This document shows, piece after piece, positions 1-7,394 of a stretch of 43,366 nucleotides of DNA. The notes under the pieces are model-generated. The model was not told where the DNA came from and searched no databases. It saw only the letters and a program-made list of their open reading frames with translations. The DNA lies in the NCBI GenBank assembly GCA_018224415.1, contig JAGTUZ010000199.1, positions 1 to 43,366 of the forward strand. The letters are read 5' to 3'. Position numbers and translations under genes: made by a program. Origin of the DNA: Bacteroidota bacterium (GTDB lineage: Bacteria > Bacteroidota > Ignavibacteria > SZUA-365). The stretch's first letter is position 1, and each line of letters starts with the position of its first letter.

Positions 1-67
1 TCCGGCATGGCCGTTCCGGCATGGCCGTTCCGGCATGGCCGTTCCGGCATGGCCGTTCCGGCATGGT
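1..67. repeat. 14-bp tandem repeat upstream of CNNM gene
   Basis: The unit TCCGGCATGGCCGT is repeated head to tail about 4.8 times with no mismatch up to base 66. The array touches the left edge, so its true length is unknown. It ends about 49 bp before the likely start codon of the CNNM/CBS gene. It is open in several frames, which artificially extends that gene's reading frame upstream. The unit resembles none of the other tandem repeats in the window. Confidence 0.95.
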
Positions 68-115
68 CGGGGGGGGAAGGGTTGTTTCTCGCAGGCCATT
101 CCGATAGATTTGGCC

Positions 116-1165
116 ATGCTACTTCTCGTATTGCTCAGCGTGCTGATCATTCTCCTCTCCTTCCTCGCCTCCAGCATGGAAGCTGCCCTGTTTTCCGTGA
201 GCGCGGTGCAGGTCGAACAGATGCTCGAACGCCGGAAACCCGGTGCCGCCCGGCTGCAGGCCAACAAGGAACGCATCCAGGAATCCATTGTCGCCATCGT
301 TATTCTCAACAACCTGGCGAACATCGCCGGTTCGATATTCATCGGCGCCATCGCCGTCGAGGTATTCGGCGACTTGTGGGTGGGTGTGTTTTCCGGCGTC
401 CTCACTTTCGCGATCATCCTCTTCGGCGAGGTCGTGCCGAAAACAATCGGCGAGCGGAATGCCGCAGAATACGCGCGGCACACTGCCGGGTTCGTGTTCA
501 TGCTCCGTATGCTGTTCAAGCCACTGATTATCCTGATCGATGTGCTCATCCGTCCGATGGGGATGGACACCGATGCCAAGACCAAGATCGACGAGGAAGA
601 AATCCAGGTGCTCGCCCGTCTCAGCCACCGGCATGGCAACATCCTCGAAAGCGAAAGCCGCCTCATCCGACGCGTCTTCCAGCTCGACGACATCCTGGCC
701 CGTGACATCATGACACCGCGCACCGTTGTTTTCGCGCTGCCGGCGTACCGCACGCTCGAGGAAACGGCCGAGGATCTTTACCACGCCTCGATCAGCCGCA
801 TCCCGCTGTACGAGGAAGACCTCGATGACATCGTTGGTGTGGCGCATATCCGTGACCTGCTGGCCGCGCTTGCGAAAGGGAAGGGAAAGAAGACGCTGCG
901 GGATTTTGCCGACGAGGTGAGCTTCGTGCCGGATACGGTCAGCACCAACCGCCTGCTCGACACTTTCATGAAAAACCGCGAACACATTTCGATCGTGGTG
1001 GATGAATACGGCGGCATGGCGGGCGTCATCACGCTCGAAGACATACTCGAACAGCTTGTAGGGGAGATCGTCGACGAACACGATCTCGATGTGGACCTGC
1101 GCGTCAAGGCGCGCATGCAGCAGGAATTGCGGAGGGGGAAAGGGTTCGGGTCGAGAGACCGTTAA
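116..1165 (+). CDS. CNNM/CBS-domain transporter-like membrane protein (hemolysin/CorC-like family)
   Basis: The 349-residue product has an N-terminal DUF21/CNNM membrane region (LLLVLLSVLIILLSF at the start, later helices, and the family motif FGEVVPKTIGE near residue 110). It then has a tandem CBS pair with the typical IMTPRTVVFALP and VVDEYGGMAGVITLEDILEQLVGEIVDE segments. Family members are inner-membrane proteins linked to Mg2+/Co2+ handling. The protein stops soon after the CBS pair, so the C-terminal CorC/HlyC (FAD-binding-like) domain of longer homologues is absent. I chose ATG 116 because the residues before it come from the tandem repeat and a non-conserved stretch; no strong Shine-Dalgarno (SD) site is visible, and TTG 110 is an alternative. 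Its stop overlaps the convergent gene by 4 bp. Confidence 0.85.
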   Translation: MLLLVLLSVLIILLSFLASSMEAALFSVSAVQVEQMLERRKPGAARLQANKERIQESIVAIVILNNLANIAGSIFIGAIAVEVFGDLWVGVFSGVLTFAIILFGEVVPKTIGERNAAEYARHTAGFVFMLRMLFKPLIILIDVLIRPMGMDTDAKTKIDEEEIQVLARLSHRHGNILESESRLIRRVFQLDDILARDIMTPRTVVFALPAYRTLEETAEDLYHASISRIPLYEEDLDDIVGVAHIRDLLAALAKGKGKKTLRDFADEVSFVPDTVSTNRLLDTFMKNREHISIVVDEYGGMAGVITLEDILEQLVGEIVDEHDLDVDLRVKARMQQELRRGKGFGSRDR

Positions 1166-2289
1166 TCCAGATCGAGGCCGGTGTCGAAACGCCAGGCCAG
1201 GCCGCCGCTGAAGATGAGATGCTTGGCGATGCCGGCGCCCGCGAAAATCTGTGCCCGACCGAGATGCGCCGTCACACCCAGCGTGAGCTTCACCGCATTG
1301 TCGTCGAGGGAGACCGGGGCCGTTTGTGGATCGATGTCATATCCGATCTCCTCCTTGATGTTCGCCGGCAGCGTGAAGGTGTAGCTGCCTTCCGAGGAAA
1401 GACTTTCAAAGGAAAATCCCGCATAGGGCTCTATCCAGTCAAATCGACGGCTGGCGTGAACGTTCACTGCAAACAGGTCGGTGCGCGCCTCGAGCTTTGC
1501 TCTGGTGATGCCGACTTCGTTCTCGATGGTGCTGTGCTGGAAGCCCACCTGTAACGCGGCGTCCACCGGCGCGTTGTCGAACCAGTTGGTGAACGCGTGT
1601 TTGACGGCGATGCCGAAAAAGGAAAACTTGCCGATGTTCACGTCGAAGACGACGGGGGGAACGTAGCGCAGCAGCAGCTCGGTGCTGTAATACGAACCGA
1701 TCGTGACCTGGGGAACAGCTGCCACAACCATGTCCTGATTTGTCCCCGGAGTGAGCGCAAGCTGGCTCGGCAACCGGGCGAGCGTCGCGCTGTCGATCCC
1801 GGCAACGTTCTTCTGGATGTACTCTTTCGGAATGGTGAAACCACTTCCCTCGGCGCCGAACACCGTGGCCGTTGTCACCCGCGTCTCCAGTTCACCCGCC
1901 GCGACGGCGCCGCGCAACTGCAGCTTGAAATAGTTCAGCTGCACCACACGCAGCCACTCCTGCGACAACGGGGCATGGGGGTTCGGCTTTTCGTCCAGTG
2001 GCAGCGTGGCGGTGAAGCTGCGTTCGTCGTCGAGTACGAAGGCAACCATCGAGCGCACGGACACGTCGATGTACAGGCGGTTTTTCTTCGGCACGTACGC
2101 CCGGTTGTAGAACGCGTCGTTCGCACCGACGTTGGAGACGATCACCAGCGGACTCATGAAGCCCTTGGCGTTGGTCGAGAAGAGCTCGAGCGAATAGTCC
2201 TCGAGCAGGGCCTTGGTGTCGAACTGGATCTGTGCGCCGGCGGGGCCGGCGAGAACGACGGTCAGCAGGATGATGGATACCAGGCGCAT
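1162..2289 (-). CDS. DUF6588-like envelope protein, downstream paralogue
   Basis: This 375-residue protein begins with a clear signal peptide (MRLVSIILLTVVLAGPAGAQ). The body alternates short hydrophobic strands and ends in probable beta-strands (FAGAGIAKHLIFSGGLAWRF), as expected for an outer-membrane or periplasmic protein. It shares the layout of the preceding gene: a GxxDAFYNRA-like segment, a DERSFTATLP segment equivalent to DRSFIAKLP, PQVTIGSYYSTELLLRYVPP equivalent to PQIAIGPLLGTDIILRGLPP, and a KHAFTNW segment equivalent to KHEITHY. The pattern matches my recollection of DUF6588, so the family name is by memory. ATG 2289 is preceded by AAGGG at good spacing. The gene starts 10 bp after its paralogue's stop, so the two are very likely co-transcribed. 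Function is unknown. Confidence 0.8.
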   Translation of the reverse strand: MRLVSIILLTVVLAGPAGAQIQFDTKALLEDYSLELFSTNAKGFMSPLVIVSNVGANDAFYNRAYVPKKNRLYIDVSVRSMVAFVLDDERSFTATLPLDEKPNPHAPLSQEWLRVVQLNYFKLQLRGAVAAGELETRVTTATVFGAEGSGFTIPKEYIQKNVAGIDSATLARLPSQLALTPGTNQDMVVAAVPQVTIGSYYSTELLLRYVPPVVFDVNIGKFSFFGIAVKHAFTNWFDNAPVDAALQVGFQHSTIENEVGITRAKLEARTDLFAVNVHASRRFDWIEPYAGFSFESLSSEGSYTFTLPANIKEEIGYDIDPQTAPVSLDDNAVKLTLGVTAHLGRAQIFAGAGIAKHLIFSGGLAWRFDTGLDLD

Positions 2290-2299
2290 GGGATGCCCT

Positions 2300-3229
2300 T
2301 TAGATCGTGAAGCCGATACCAAGCGTGAGATTGTTCTGGACGCCGAAACTGTATTCGGCGGTCAGGTCGATCAGGGAGAAAAGAGATAGCGCGCCGCCCG
2401 CGGCGAAGCGAAGGTTGCGCCGTTGGAAGTCAAGCGTGATCGCTGTGGCCGGCAGCTGTGACGTGGCTTCCGACGTGTACGACACGGCGATGTCATAGGA
2501 CTCGTAGCCGACGCCGCCGAACAGGGTCACGTCGCTGAAGGCGACGCTGGCCTGCAGCAGGCCGGCGAGGCTGTTGCCGTCAACCACATCGCCGATGCTA
2601 AAATGCTGGTAGCCGACCAGTACGGCCAGGTCGAAGGGCACGTCGAGGTAATGCGTGATTTCGTGTTTGAGGCCGCCGCCATAAAAACTGATCTCCCCGA
2701 TCTTGTCATCGAAGCGCGAAGGGGGGAGTCCGCGCAGGATGATGTCGGTACCCAGCAACGGACCGATGGCTATCTGCGGCATGGCAATGACAAAGGCGGA
2801 AAGCCCGGTGCCGCCGGGGAAAGCGATAGGCGGCTGCGAGGGCTGGTCAGACGTGATGGTTGTGCCTTCGCCCCCAACGATCGTGGCTGTTGAGAAACTG
2901 CCGGGATAACCGAGCTCTGTCAGCTCCGGCGGCAGTTTGGCGATGAAACTGCGGTCGGCGTCGGGAATGTAGGTAGTGATCAGCTTCGCGCCGATCCAGA
3001 CATGGAAAACACTGTCGATGCGGGCCGTGTGCGAGTAGCCGCTGTTGATGCTGTAGCCCACTGCGTCGATGCCCGGACGCAGGTAGTCGCGGGCCATTTC
3101 CTCTACCCCGAGCCGCTCGATGAGGCCGCCGAGATCCTGTGCCGTCGCACGCGTCGCGGGCAGGATGGCGACTGCCAGGAACAGGAACCCGGTTACCGCA
3201 CGGACGAACTGCTGCCATTTCGGATACAT
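2300..3229 (-). CDS. DUF6588-like envelope protein, upstream paralogue
   Basis: The 309-residue product has an N-terminal signal peptide ending near ATRATAQ (about residue 30) and a beta-rich body. That body contains GYSINSGYSHTA, a DADRSFIAKLPPEL segment, PQIAIGPLLGTDIILRGLPP, and a GYQHFSIGDVVDG strand-turn. These features align in order with the neighbouring downstream gene, so the two are paralogues, and both look like members of the DUF6588 family of secreted/outer-membrane proteins. Start ATG 3229 is preceded by an AGAGGA Shine-Dalgarno sequence that lies in the adk stop region; the gene begins 7 bp after adk ends. The operon order is therefore adk, this gene, its paralogue. Role unknown. 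Confidence 0.8.
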   Translation of the reverse strand: MYPKWQQFVRAVTGFLFLAVAILPATRATAQDLGGLIERLGVEEMARDYLRPGIDAVGYSINSGYSHTARIDSVFHVWIGAKLITTYIPDADRSFIAKLPPELTELGYPGSFSTATIVGGEGTTITSDQPSQPPIAFPGGTGLSAFVIAMPQIAIGPLLGTDIILRGLPPSRFDDKIGEISFYGGGLKHEITHYLDVPFDLAVLVGYQHFSIGDVVDGNSLAGLLQASVAFSDVTLFGGVGYESYDIAVSYTSEATSQLPATAITLDFQRRNLRFAAGGALSLFSLIDLTAEYSFGVQNNLTLGIGFTI

Positions 3230-3236
3230 ATGTCCT

Positions 3237-3791
3237 CTACGATCTTCCGTTGACTGCGTCGATGATCTGTTTCGTGATGTCGTCAATTCCGCCAACGCCG
3301 CGAATGTCGAGCAGCAAGCCCTTGTCGCGGTAGTAATCGGCCAGCGGCTCAGTGGTGTCGTGGTAGATGCGCAGACGCCTGCGAATCGTTTCCAGCTCGT
3401 CGTCCTGTCGTCCGCGTGTGCTGAGGCGTTTGAGCAGTTCCTCTTCGGGCACGATCATGTTGAGCACACCGTCGAGCTGTGCGCCCTCGGGCAGCATCTC
3501 TTCGAGGGCCGACGCCTGCGAGGGCGTGCGCGGATAGCCGTCGAGCAGGAAGCCATCGGCCACATCGGGCTGCGAGAGCCGTTCGCGAACCATGGCGTTG
3601 GTCACCTCGTCGGGCACCAGTTCGCCGGACTCCGAGTACCGTTTCGCTGCGATGCCGAGCGGCGTCTCGTTACGGATGTGCTCGCGGAATATGTCGCCGG
3701 TCGAGATATGAGAGATGTCGAAATATTTCGATATGAACTGGGCCTGCGTACCCTTCCCGGCACCCGGGGGACCGAAAATCAAAAGCCGCAT
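3237..3791 (-). CDS. adk: Adenylate kinase (short form)
   Basis: The 184-residue enzyme catalyses AMP + ATP = 2 ADP in the cytoplasm. It opens with MRLLIFGPPGAGKGTQ (P-loop, residues 7-14), followed by the AMP-binding region with STGDIFREHI, the DGYPRTPSQA motif, and the RGRQDDELETIRRRL segment with conserved arginines. The LID is short: there is no long zinc/Cys LID insert, so this is the short-form type. Start ATG 3791 has GAGGACGAC upstream. It is first in a three-gene operon with two DUF6588-like envelope proteins, which is not the usual secY-adk-map setting. Confidence 0.97.
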   Translation of the reverse strand: MRLLIFGPPGAGKGTQAQFISKYFDISHISTGDIFREHIRNETPLGIAAKRYSESGELVPDEVTNAMVRERLSQPDVADGFLLDGYPRTPSQASALEEMLPEGAQLDGVLNMIVPEEELLKRLSTRGRQDDELETIRRRLRIYHDTTEPLADYYRDKGLLLDIRGVGGIDDITKQIIDAVNGRS

Positions 3792-3891
3792 GTCGTCCTC
3801 GCGAAAAGAGATGGATAGGTTCTGCGTGTTGCGTGCGATGGGGTAAATCGATTGGAAAGTACGGATTTTCCGGAGATGAACAAATCAGACA

Positions 3892-5118
3892 TCAGGGATG
3901 CGGATTATGCCGGTCCAGTCCGGACGGTGTCGAGGCTTCCTTCCCAGCCGCATCGGCGGTCGGTATGTCGCCGCGCTTGTCGCTGTGCTTTTCGCTGTGC
4001 TTGTCACTGTGAGGCGCACGTGTGCGGCGCGTTTGTCCTTCGCGCGCACCTTCGCGCACGGCAAGCTGTCCGCAGGCGGCGTCGATGTCGCGGCCCGAGC
4101 TCGAGCGCAGCATGACGGTGACATGCACATCGCGCAGACGTTGCGCAAATTCCTCGATATGCGCGCGCGGGGGGGAGAGCAGTTGCATGGGCATGCCATC
4201 CGGATAGGCCGCGCCGATCGGATGAAAGGGGATGATGTTGACCTTGCTTGGCACGCGCCGGGTGAGTTTCGCGAGCCGGCGCACGTCGTCCACCCCGTCA
4301 TTGAGTCCGTCGAACAGAATGTACTCCCAGGTGATGCGACGGCGCGTGAGGCGATGATAATATTCCGCGGCGTCGATGATCTCGGCGAGCGGATACTTCT
4401 TGTTGATCGGCATCAAGCGCAGGCGCAGTTCGTCGGTTGTGGCATGCAGCGAGATGGCGAGCTTGATCTTGCGTCCCTCGTCCGCCATGCGGCGGATGCC
4501 GTCGGCCAGGCCGGCGGTGGACAGCGTGATATGGCTCGCGGCGATCGCCGCCGTTTTCTCGTGCGTGAGCAGCTCGGCCGCGGCCATGACATTTTCGTAG
4601 TTCAGCATGGGTTCGCCCATGCCCATGAACACGAGGTTGGTCACGCGTGATGCGCTGCGTTTCTGCACGGCGAGATACTGGCCAAAGATCTCCCCGGGAG
4701 TGAGGTTTCGCTTGAGTTTCATCGAGGCAGTGGCGCAGAACCGGCAGTCGAGCGGACATCCCACCTGCGTGGATACACAGATCGTGAGGCGTTTTGGCTG
4801 TCCGGCCTCCTCGCTTTCGGAGGGGATGAGAACGGTTTCGATGTTGCGGCCGTCCTCGAGCCGTAGCAGGAATTTCCGTGTGCCGTCCGTGCTGTGCTGT
4901 TCGGTCACCGCCTCCGGATGCGCGATGCGGAAACTTGTGGCCAGTTCCGCACGCAGCGTCTTCGGCAGGTTCATGCATTCGTCGAAGGTTTCCACTCCGC
5001 GGTTGTGCAGCCAGTAAAACAGCTGCTCGCCACGGAAACGGGGCAGTCCCGCCCCCTCGCAGACGTCCTGCAATTCCGCGACCGAGAGGCCGAAGAGATT
5101 TGGGGTGTTCGTTTTCAT
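3892..5118 (-). CDS. rlmN: Dual-specificity 23S rRNA/tRNA adenine-C2 methyltransferase RlmN
   Basis: A radical-SAM methyltransferase of 408 residues that methylates C2 of A2503 in 23S rRNA and A37 in a subset of tRNAs. The [4Fe-4S] motif CPLDCRFC is at residues 121-128, inside VSTQVGCPLDCRFCATA. The GMGEPMLNYENV motif and the cysteine that forms the covalent intermediate (C349, in SGRDIDAACGQL) are present. I start at ATG 5118 because family homology begins there; only weak ribosome-binding sequence precedes it. The last ~45 residues form a non-conserved basic/histidine-rich tail (HSDKHSEKHSDK), encoded by a 12-bp tandem repeat. The gene is 100 bp upstream of adk on the same strand. Confidence 0.96.
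   Translation of the reverse strand: MKTNTPNLFGLSVAELQDVCEGAGLPRFRGEQLFYWLHNRGVETFDECMNLPKTLRAELATSFRIAHPEAVTEQHSTDGTRKFLLRLEDGRNIETVLIPSESEEAGQPKRLTICVSTQVGCPLDCRFCATASMKLKRNLTPGEIFGQYLAVQKRSASRVTNLVFMGMGEPMLNYENVMAAAELLTHEKTAAIAASHITLSTAGLADGIRRMADEGRKIKLAISLHATTDELRLRLMPINKKYPLAEIIDAAEYYHRLTRRRITWEYILFDGLNDGVDDVRRLAKLTRRVPSKVNIIPFHPIGAAYPDGMPMQLLSPPRAHIEEFAQRLRDVHVTVMLRSSSGRDIDAACGQLAVREGAREGQTRRTRAPHSDKHSEKHSDKRGDIPTADAAGKEASTPSGLDRHNPHP
3977..4012. repeat. 12-bp tandem repeat in rlmN C-terminal tail
   Basis: Three head-to-tail copies of TTGTCGCTGTGC (one or two mismatches in copies 2 and 3), with a more diverged fourth copy just before (3965-3976). In the minus-strand rlmN frame the repeat encodes H-S-D/E-K units beyond the catalytic cysteine. 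The unit is a multiple of three, so it extends the tail without breaking the frame. Confidence 0.85.
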
Positions 5119-5345
5119 TGTGGGAAATGTAATGAAATTCGCGATGAGGATAAGAGGATGAGCAATGACAATGATGACAAGATGAGAAAATCGCAATGAT
5201 GACAATGGCGACAGGACGGATGATGACCGAATGTGCGTTCGGCGATTGGCCTTGCGAGGCCGTGGATTTCGACTTGTGCGCGGAGGAGGGGGATGGTAGA
5301 TTACAGGATTGTCCTGCATTCACCTCACCGTTGGAATCTTTCTCC
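5119..5345. other. Divergent intergenic region rlmN / DUF2279 gene
   Basis: This 227-bp gap separates divergently transcribed genes and must hold promoters for both, but I see no convincing -35/-10 pair. Bases 5140-5225 are low-complexity, with repeated AATGATGACAA-like and GATGAG words. A good Shine-Dalgarno run (GGAGG at 5282-5286) stands 6 bp before ATG 5293, but that ATG is in a different frame from the downstream gene. Confidence 0.5.
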
Positions 5346-6518
5346 TTGCGTTTCATTCTTGCTGTCCTGCTTCCCCTGGTTTTCCTCCTGCCGTCGGCGA
5401 AGCTTGCGGCGCAGGTGGCCGCGGATACACTCGCGCCGTCCGGTACGCTCGCGCCGTCCGGTACGCTCGCGCTGCCGGATACACTCGCGCTGTCCGGTAC
5501 GCTCGCGCTGCCGGATACACTCGCGCTGCCGGATACACTCGCGCTGTCCGGTACGCTCGCGCCGCCGGATACGCTGACGGCCGTCGCTGCACAGGGGATT
5601 GCTGATTCGACCGCGTCGCTCCGTGGTGACGATGGATCGGCGGGGGAAACAGCGATGGTGGAGTCCATCGAGACTGTCGGGAAGCCACTGCCGGTGCCAT
5701 TCGACGGTTATGATCCGATGCAGTCGCAGTGGAAGTGGGAACGCGCGGCGATTGTGGGGGGAATTCTCGGGGCGACGGTGACGGGCATTCATATTTACCA
5801 GCATAACGCCTGGTGGAAGGACCGCCGCACGAGCTTCCATTTCCAGAACGACTGGGATTACGCGATGAACGTGGACAAGGCCGGGCATTTCTTCGGCGGG
5901 GCGGTCGGCGCCTTCCTTGGCCGCAAGTCGCTCGAATGGTCGGGCGCGTCGCGCACGTCGTCGCTCTGGGGAGGTGCGCTGATGGGTGCGCTGTTTGAAT
6001 TGTATATCGAATTCGAGGACGGCTTCGCGCAGGACTGGGGATTCAGTCCGGGCGACGCCATGGCCGACGTCGCCGGGGCCGGCTGGCCGCTGCTGCAGGA
6101 GTATGTGCCGGGTTTCGAACACCTGCATCCGAAATTTTCCTATTGGCCGTCGCAGGCGCTGCGCGACGGCAATCACGACGGAAACATGATCGATGATTAC
6201 GAGGGACAGACGTTCTGGATGGGTGTGCATGTGCACGGATTGCTTCCGCGTTCATGGAAGCAATACTGGCCGGAATGGCTCGGTCTCGCCCTCGGCCTGC
6301 AGGTGCGCAATATGCCGCTGAAAGTCGACGGGCAGGTGATCTACGGCAAACCGCTCGAACGCCACCTGCTCATCGCCCTTGACTACGACATGACGAAAAT
6401 CATCCCGGGAGACGGCTGGCTGCTCAATGCGCTGAAGGAGGGACTGAACTTCATCCACTTTCCGGCGCCCGCCATCCGCATCTCGCCGGACTATATCGCT
6501 TATGGACTGTATTTCTGA
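5346..6518 (+). CDS. DUF2279 (YfiM-like) envelope protein with N-terminal hexapeptide repeats
   Basis: The product, about 390 residues from TTG 5346, starts with a signal peptide (FILAVLLPLVFLLPSAKLAAQ). It continues into a repetitive linker of 6-residue units (DTLALP, GTLALS and variants) encoded by an 18-bp repeat. It then enters a DUF2279-like domain: a glycine-rich helix, DWDYAMNVDKAGHFFGGAVGAF, and the strongly conserved-looking FELYIEFEDGFAQDWGFSPGDAMADVAGA. Family members are predicted membrane/periplasmic proteins of unknown function. The start is uncertain: the frame is open upstream to 5196, TTG 5331 is another option, and none has a good ribosome-binding site. The next gene's longest frame overlaps its end by 17 bp. 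Confidence 0.75.
   Translation: MRFILAVLLPLVFLLPSAKLAAQVAADTLAPSGTLAPSGTLALPDTLALSGTLALPDTLALPDTLALSGTLAPPDTLTAVAAQGIADSTASLRGDDGSAGETAMVESIETVGKPLPVPFDGYDPMQSQWKWERAAIVGGILGATVTGIHIYQHNAWWKDRRTSFHFQNDWDYAMNVDKAGHFFGGAVGAFLGRKSLEWSGASRTSSLWGGALMGALFELYIEFEDGFAQDWGFSPGDAMADVAGAGWPLLQEYVPGFEHLHPKFSYWPSQALRDGNHDGNMIDDYEGQTFWMGVHVHGLLPRSWKQYWPEWLGLALGLQVRNMPLKVDGQVIYGKPLERHLLIALDYDMTKIIPGDGWLLNALKEGLNFIHFPAPAIRISPDYIAYGLYF
5424..5579. repeat. 18-bp coding tandem repeat in DUF2279 gene
   Basis: About 8.7 head-to-tail copies of an 18-bp unit, for example GATACACTCGCGCTGCCG and GGTACGCTCGCGCCGTCC. Two alternating subtypes are interleaved, which suggests duplication of multi-unit blocks. It encodes [D/G]-T-L-A-[L/P]-[P/S] between the signal peptide and the conserved domain. 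Copy number can change without breaking the frame. Confidence 0.95.
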
Positions 6519-7257
6519 GAAGGGACCCGCACTGTTGACCAGCATCGTCATTCCCACTTTCAACGAAGAAAAGCTCCTTCCGCAGATTCTTGCGCAGTTC
6601 CCGCCGGAACTGCTGGCGGCGAAAAACGTCGAGCTGATCGTGAGCGACGGCGGAAGCACCGACCGCACGCTGGATATCGCCCGCGAGCACGGCGCGAAGG
6701 TGGTGCCGCATACCGAAGCCCGTCGGCAGACCATCGCCGAGGGACGCAACCGCGGTGCGGAGGTGGCTGTCGGTGACCTGCTGGTGTTCATCAACGCAGA
6801 TATCCGCATCAGCGACCCCGAACGCTTTCTGCGCGAGGCACGGCGTCTCGCTGCGGAACCGGGCGTCGCGGGTCTCACGACGGTGGTGCATGTGTTCCCG
6901 GAAGAGGAACGGCGTTCCGACCGCCTCTTCCATCTCTGGCACAACAGCTACGTGCGCTTTCTCAACCTGATCGGCGAGGGCATGGGACGAGGCGAATGCC
7001 AGATCCTCACCGCAGACATGCTCCGCCGGGTCGGTGGCTACAACGCCGCCATGGTGGCGGGCGAGGATTACGACCTCTTCCGTCGCGTGCGCAAACACGG
7101 ACGCATCCGCATGCTGCCCGGCGTGACGGTGTACGAATCGCCGCGACGCTTCCGCAAGTATGGGTACCTGCACATTCTCTGGGGGTGGTCGCGCAATGCA
7201 CTCGCGGTGATCTTCCGCAACAAGTCCTCCAGCGAGGAGTGGGAAGCGGTGCGCTGA
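6502..7257 (+). CDS. Family 2 glycosyltransferase
   Basis: A GT-A fold glycosyltransferase of 251 residues (240 if started at TTG 6535). Visible motifs: SIVIPTFNEEKLL at the N-terminus, the nucleotide-binding ELIVSDGGSTDRT, and a DxD-equivalent FINADIRIS near residue 95. An acceptor-side GEDYDLFRRVRKHGRI motif near residue 190 carries the ED catalytic-base position. It resembles glycosyltransferases that transfer sugars to lipids or polysaccharides; the substrate cannot be read from sequence. The first ATG lies inside the previous gene and has no Shine-Dalgarno site, while AAGGGA at 6520-6525 is ideally placed for TTG 6535, so the shorter form may be the real one. Its stop codon lies in the first copy of a 13-bp tandem repeat. 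Confidence 0.9.
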   Translation: MDCISEKGPALLTSIVIPTFNEEKLLPQILAQFPPELLAAKNVELIVSDGGSTDRTLDIAREHGAKVVPHTEARRQTIAEGRNRGAEVAVGDLLVFINADIRISDPERFLREARRLAAEPGVAGLTTVVHVFPEEERRSDRLFHLWHNSYVRFLNLIGEGMGRGECQILTADMLRRVGGYNAAMVAGEDYDLFRRVRKHGRIRMLPGVTVYESPRRFRKYGYLHILWGWSRNALAVIFRNKSSSEEWEAVR

Positions 7258-7318
7258 CGCGGTGCGCTGACGCGGTGCGCTGACGCGGTGCGCTGACGCG
7301 GTGCGCTGACGCGGTGCA
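7245..7318. repeat. 13-bp tandem repeat starting at the glycosyltransferase stop codon
   Basis: About 5.7 copies of CGCGGTGCGCTGA. The stop codon of the glycosyltransferase is the TGA of the first copy. Because the unit is 13 bp, successive copies place TGA in all three frames. The array fills most of the gap before the next gene. Confidence 0.95.
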
Positions 7319-7394
7319 TGGAAACCGCACTTCCATCCGGCGGAGTTTTTGCTATTTTATATTATTGTGCTTGATTCAGCATGGAGTTGCGCGT

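Noticed and set aside
5293..5577. Separate small gene starting at ATG 5293 with a good ribosome-binding site
   Set aside because: Its frame runs through the 18-bp coding repeat of the DUF2279 gene, giving an Arg-rich low-complexity product. More likely a shadow or a sign of a start or frameshift problem, reported as a finding instead.
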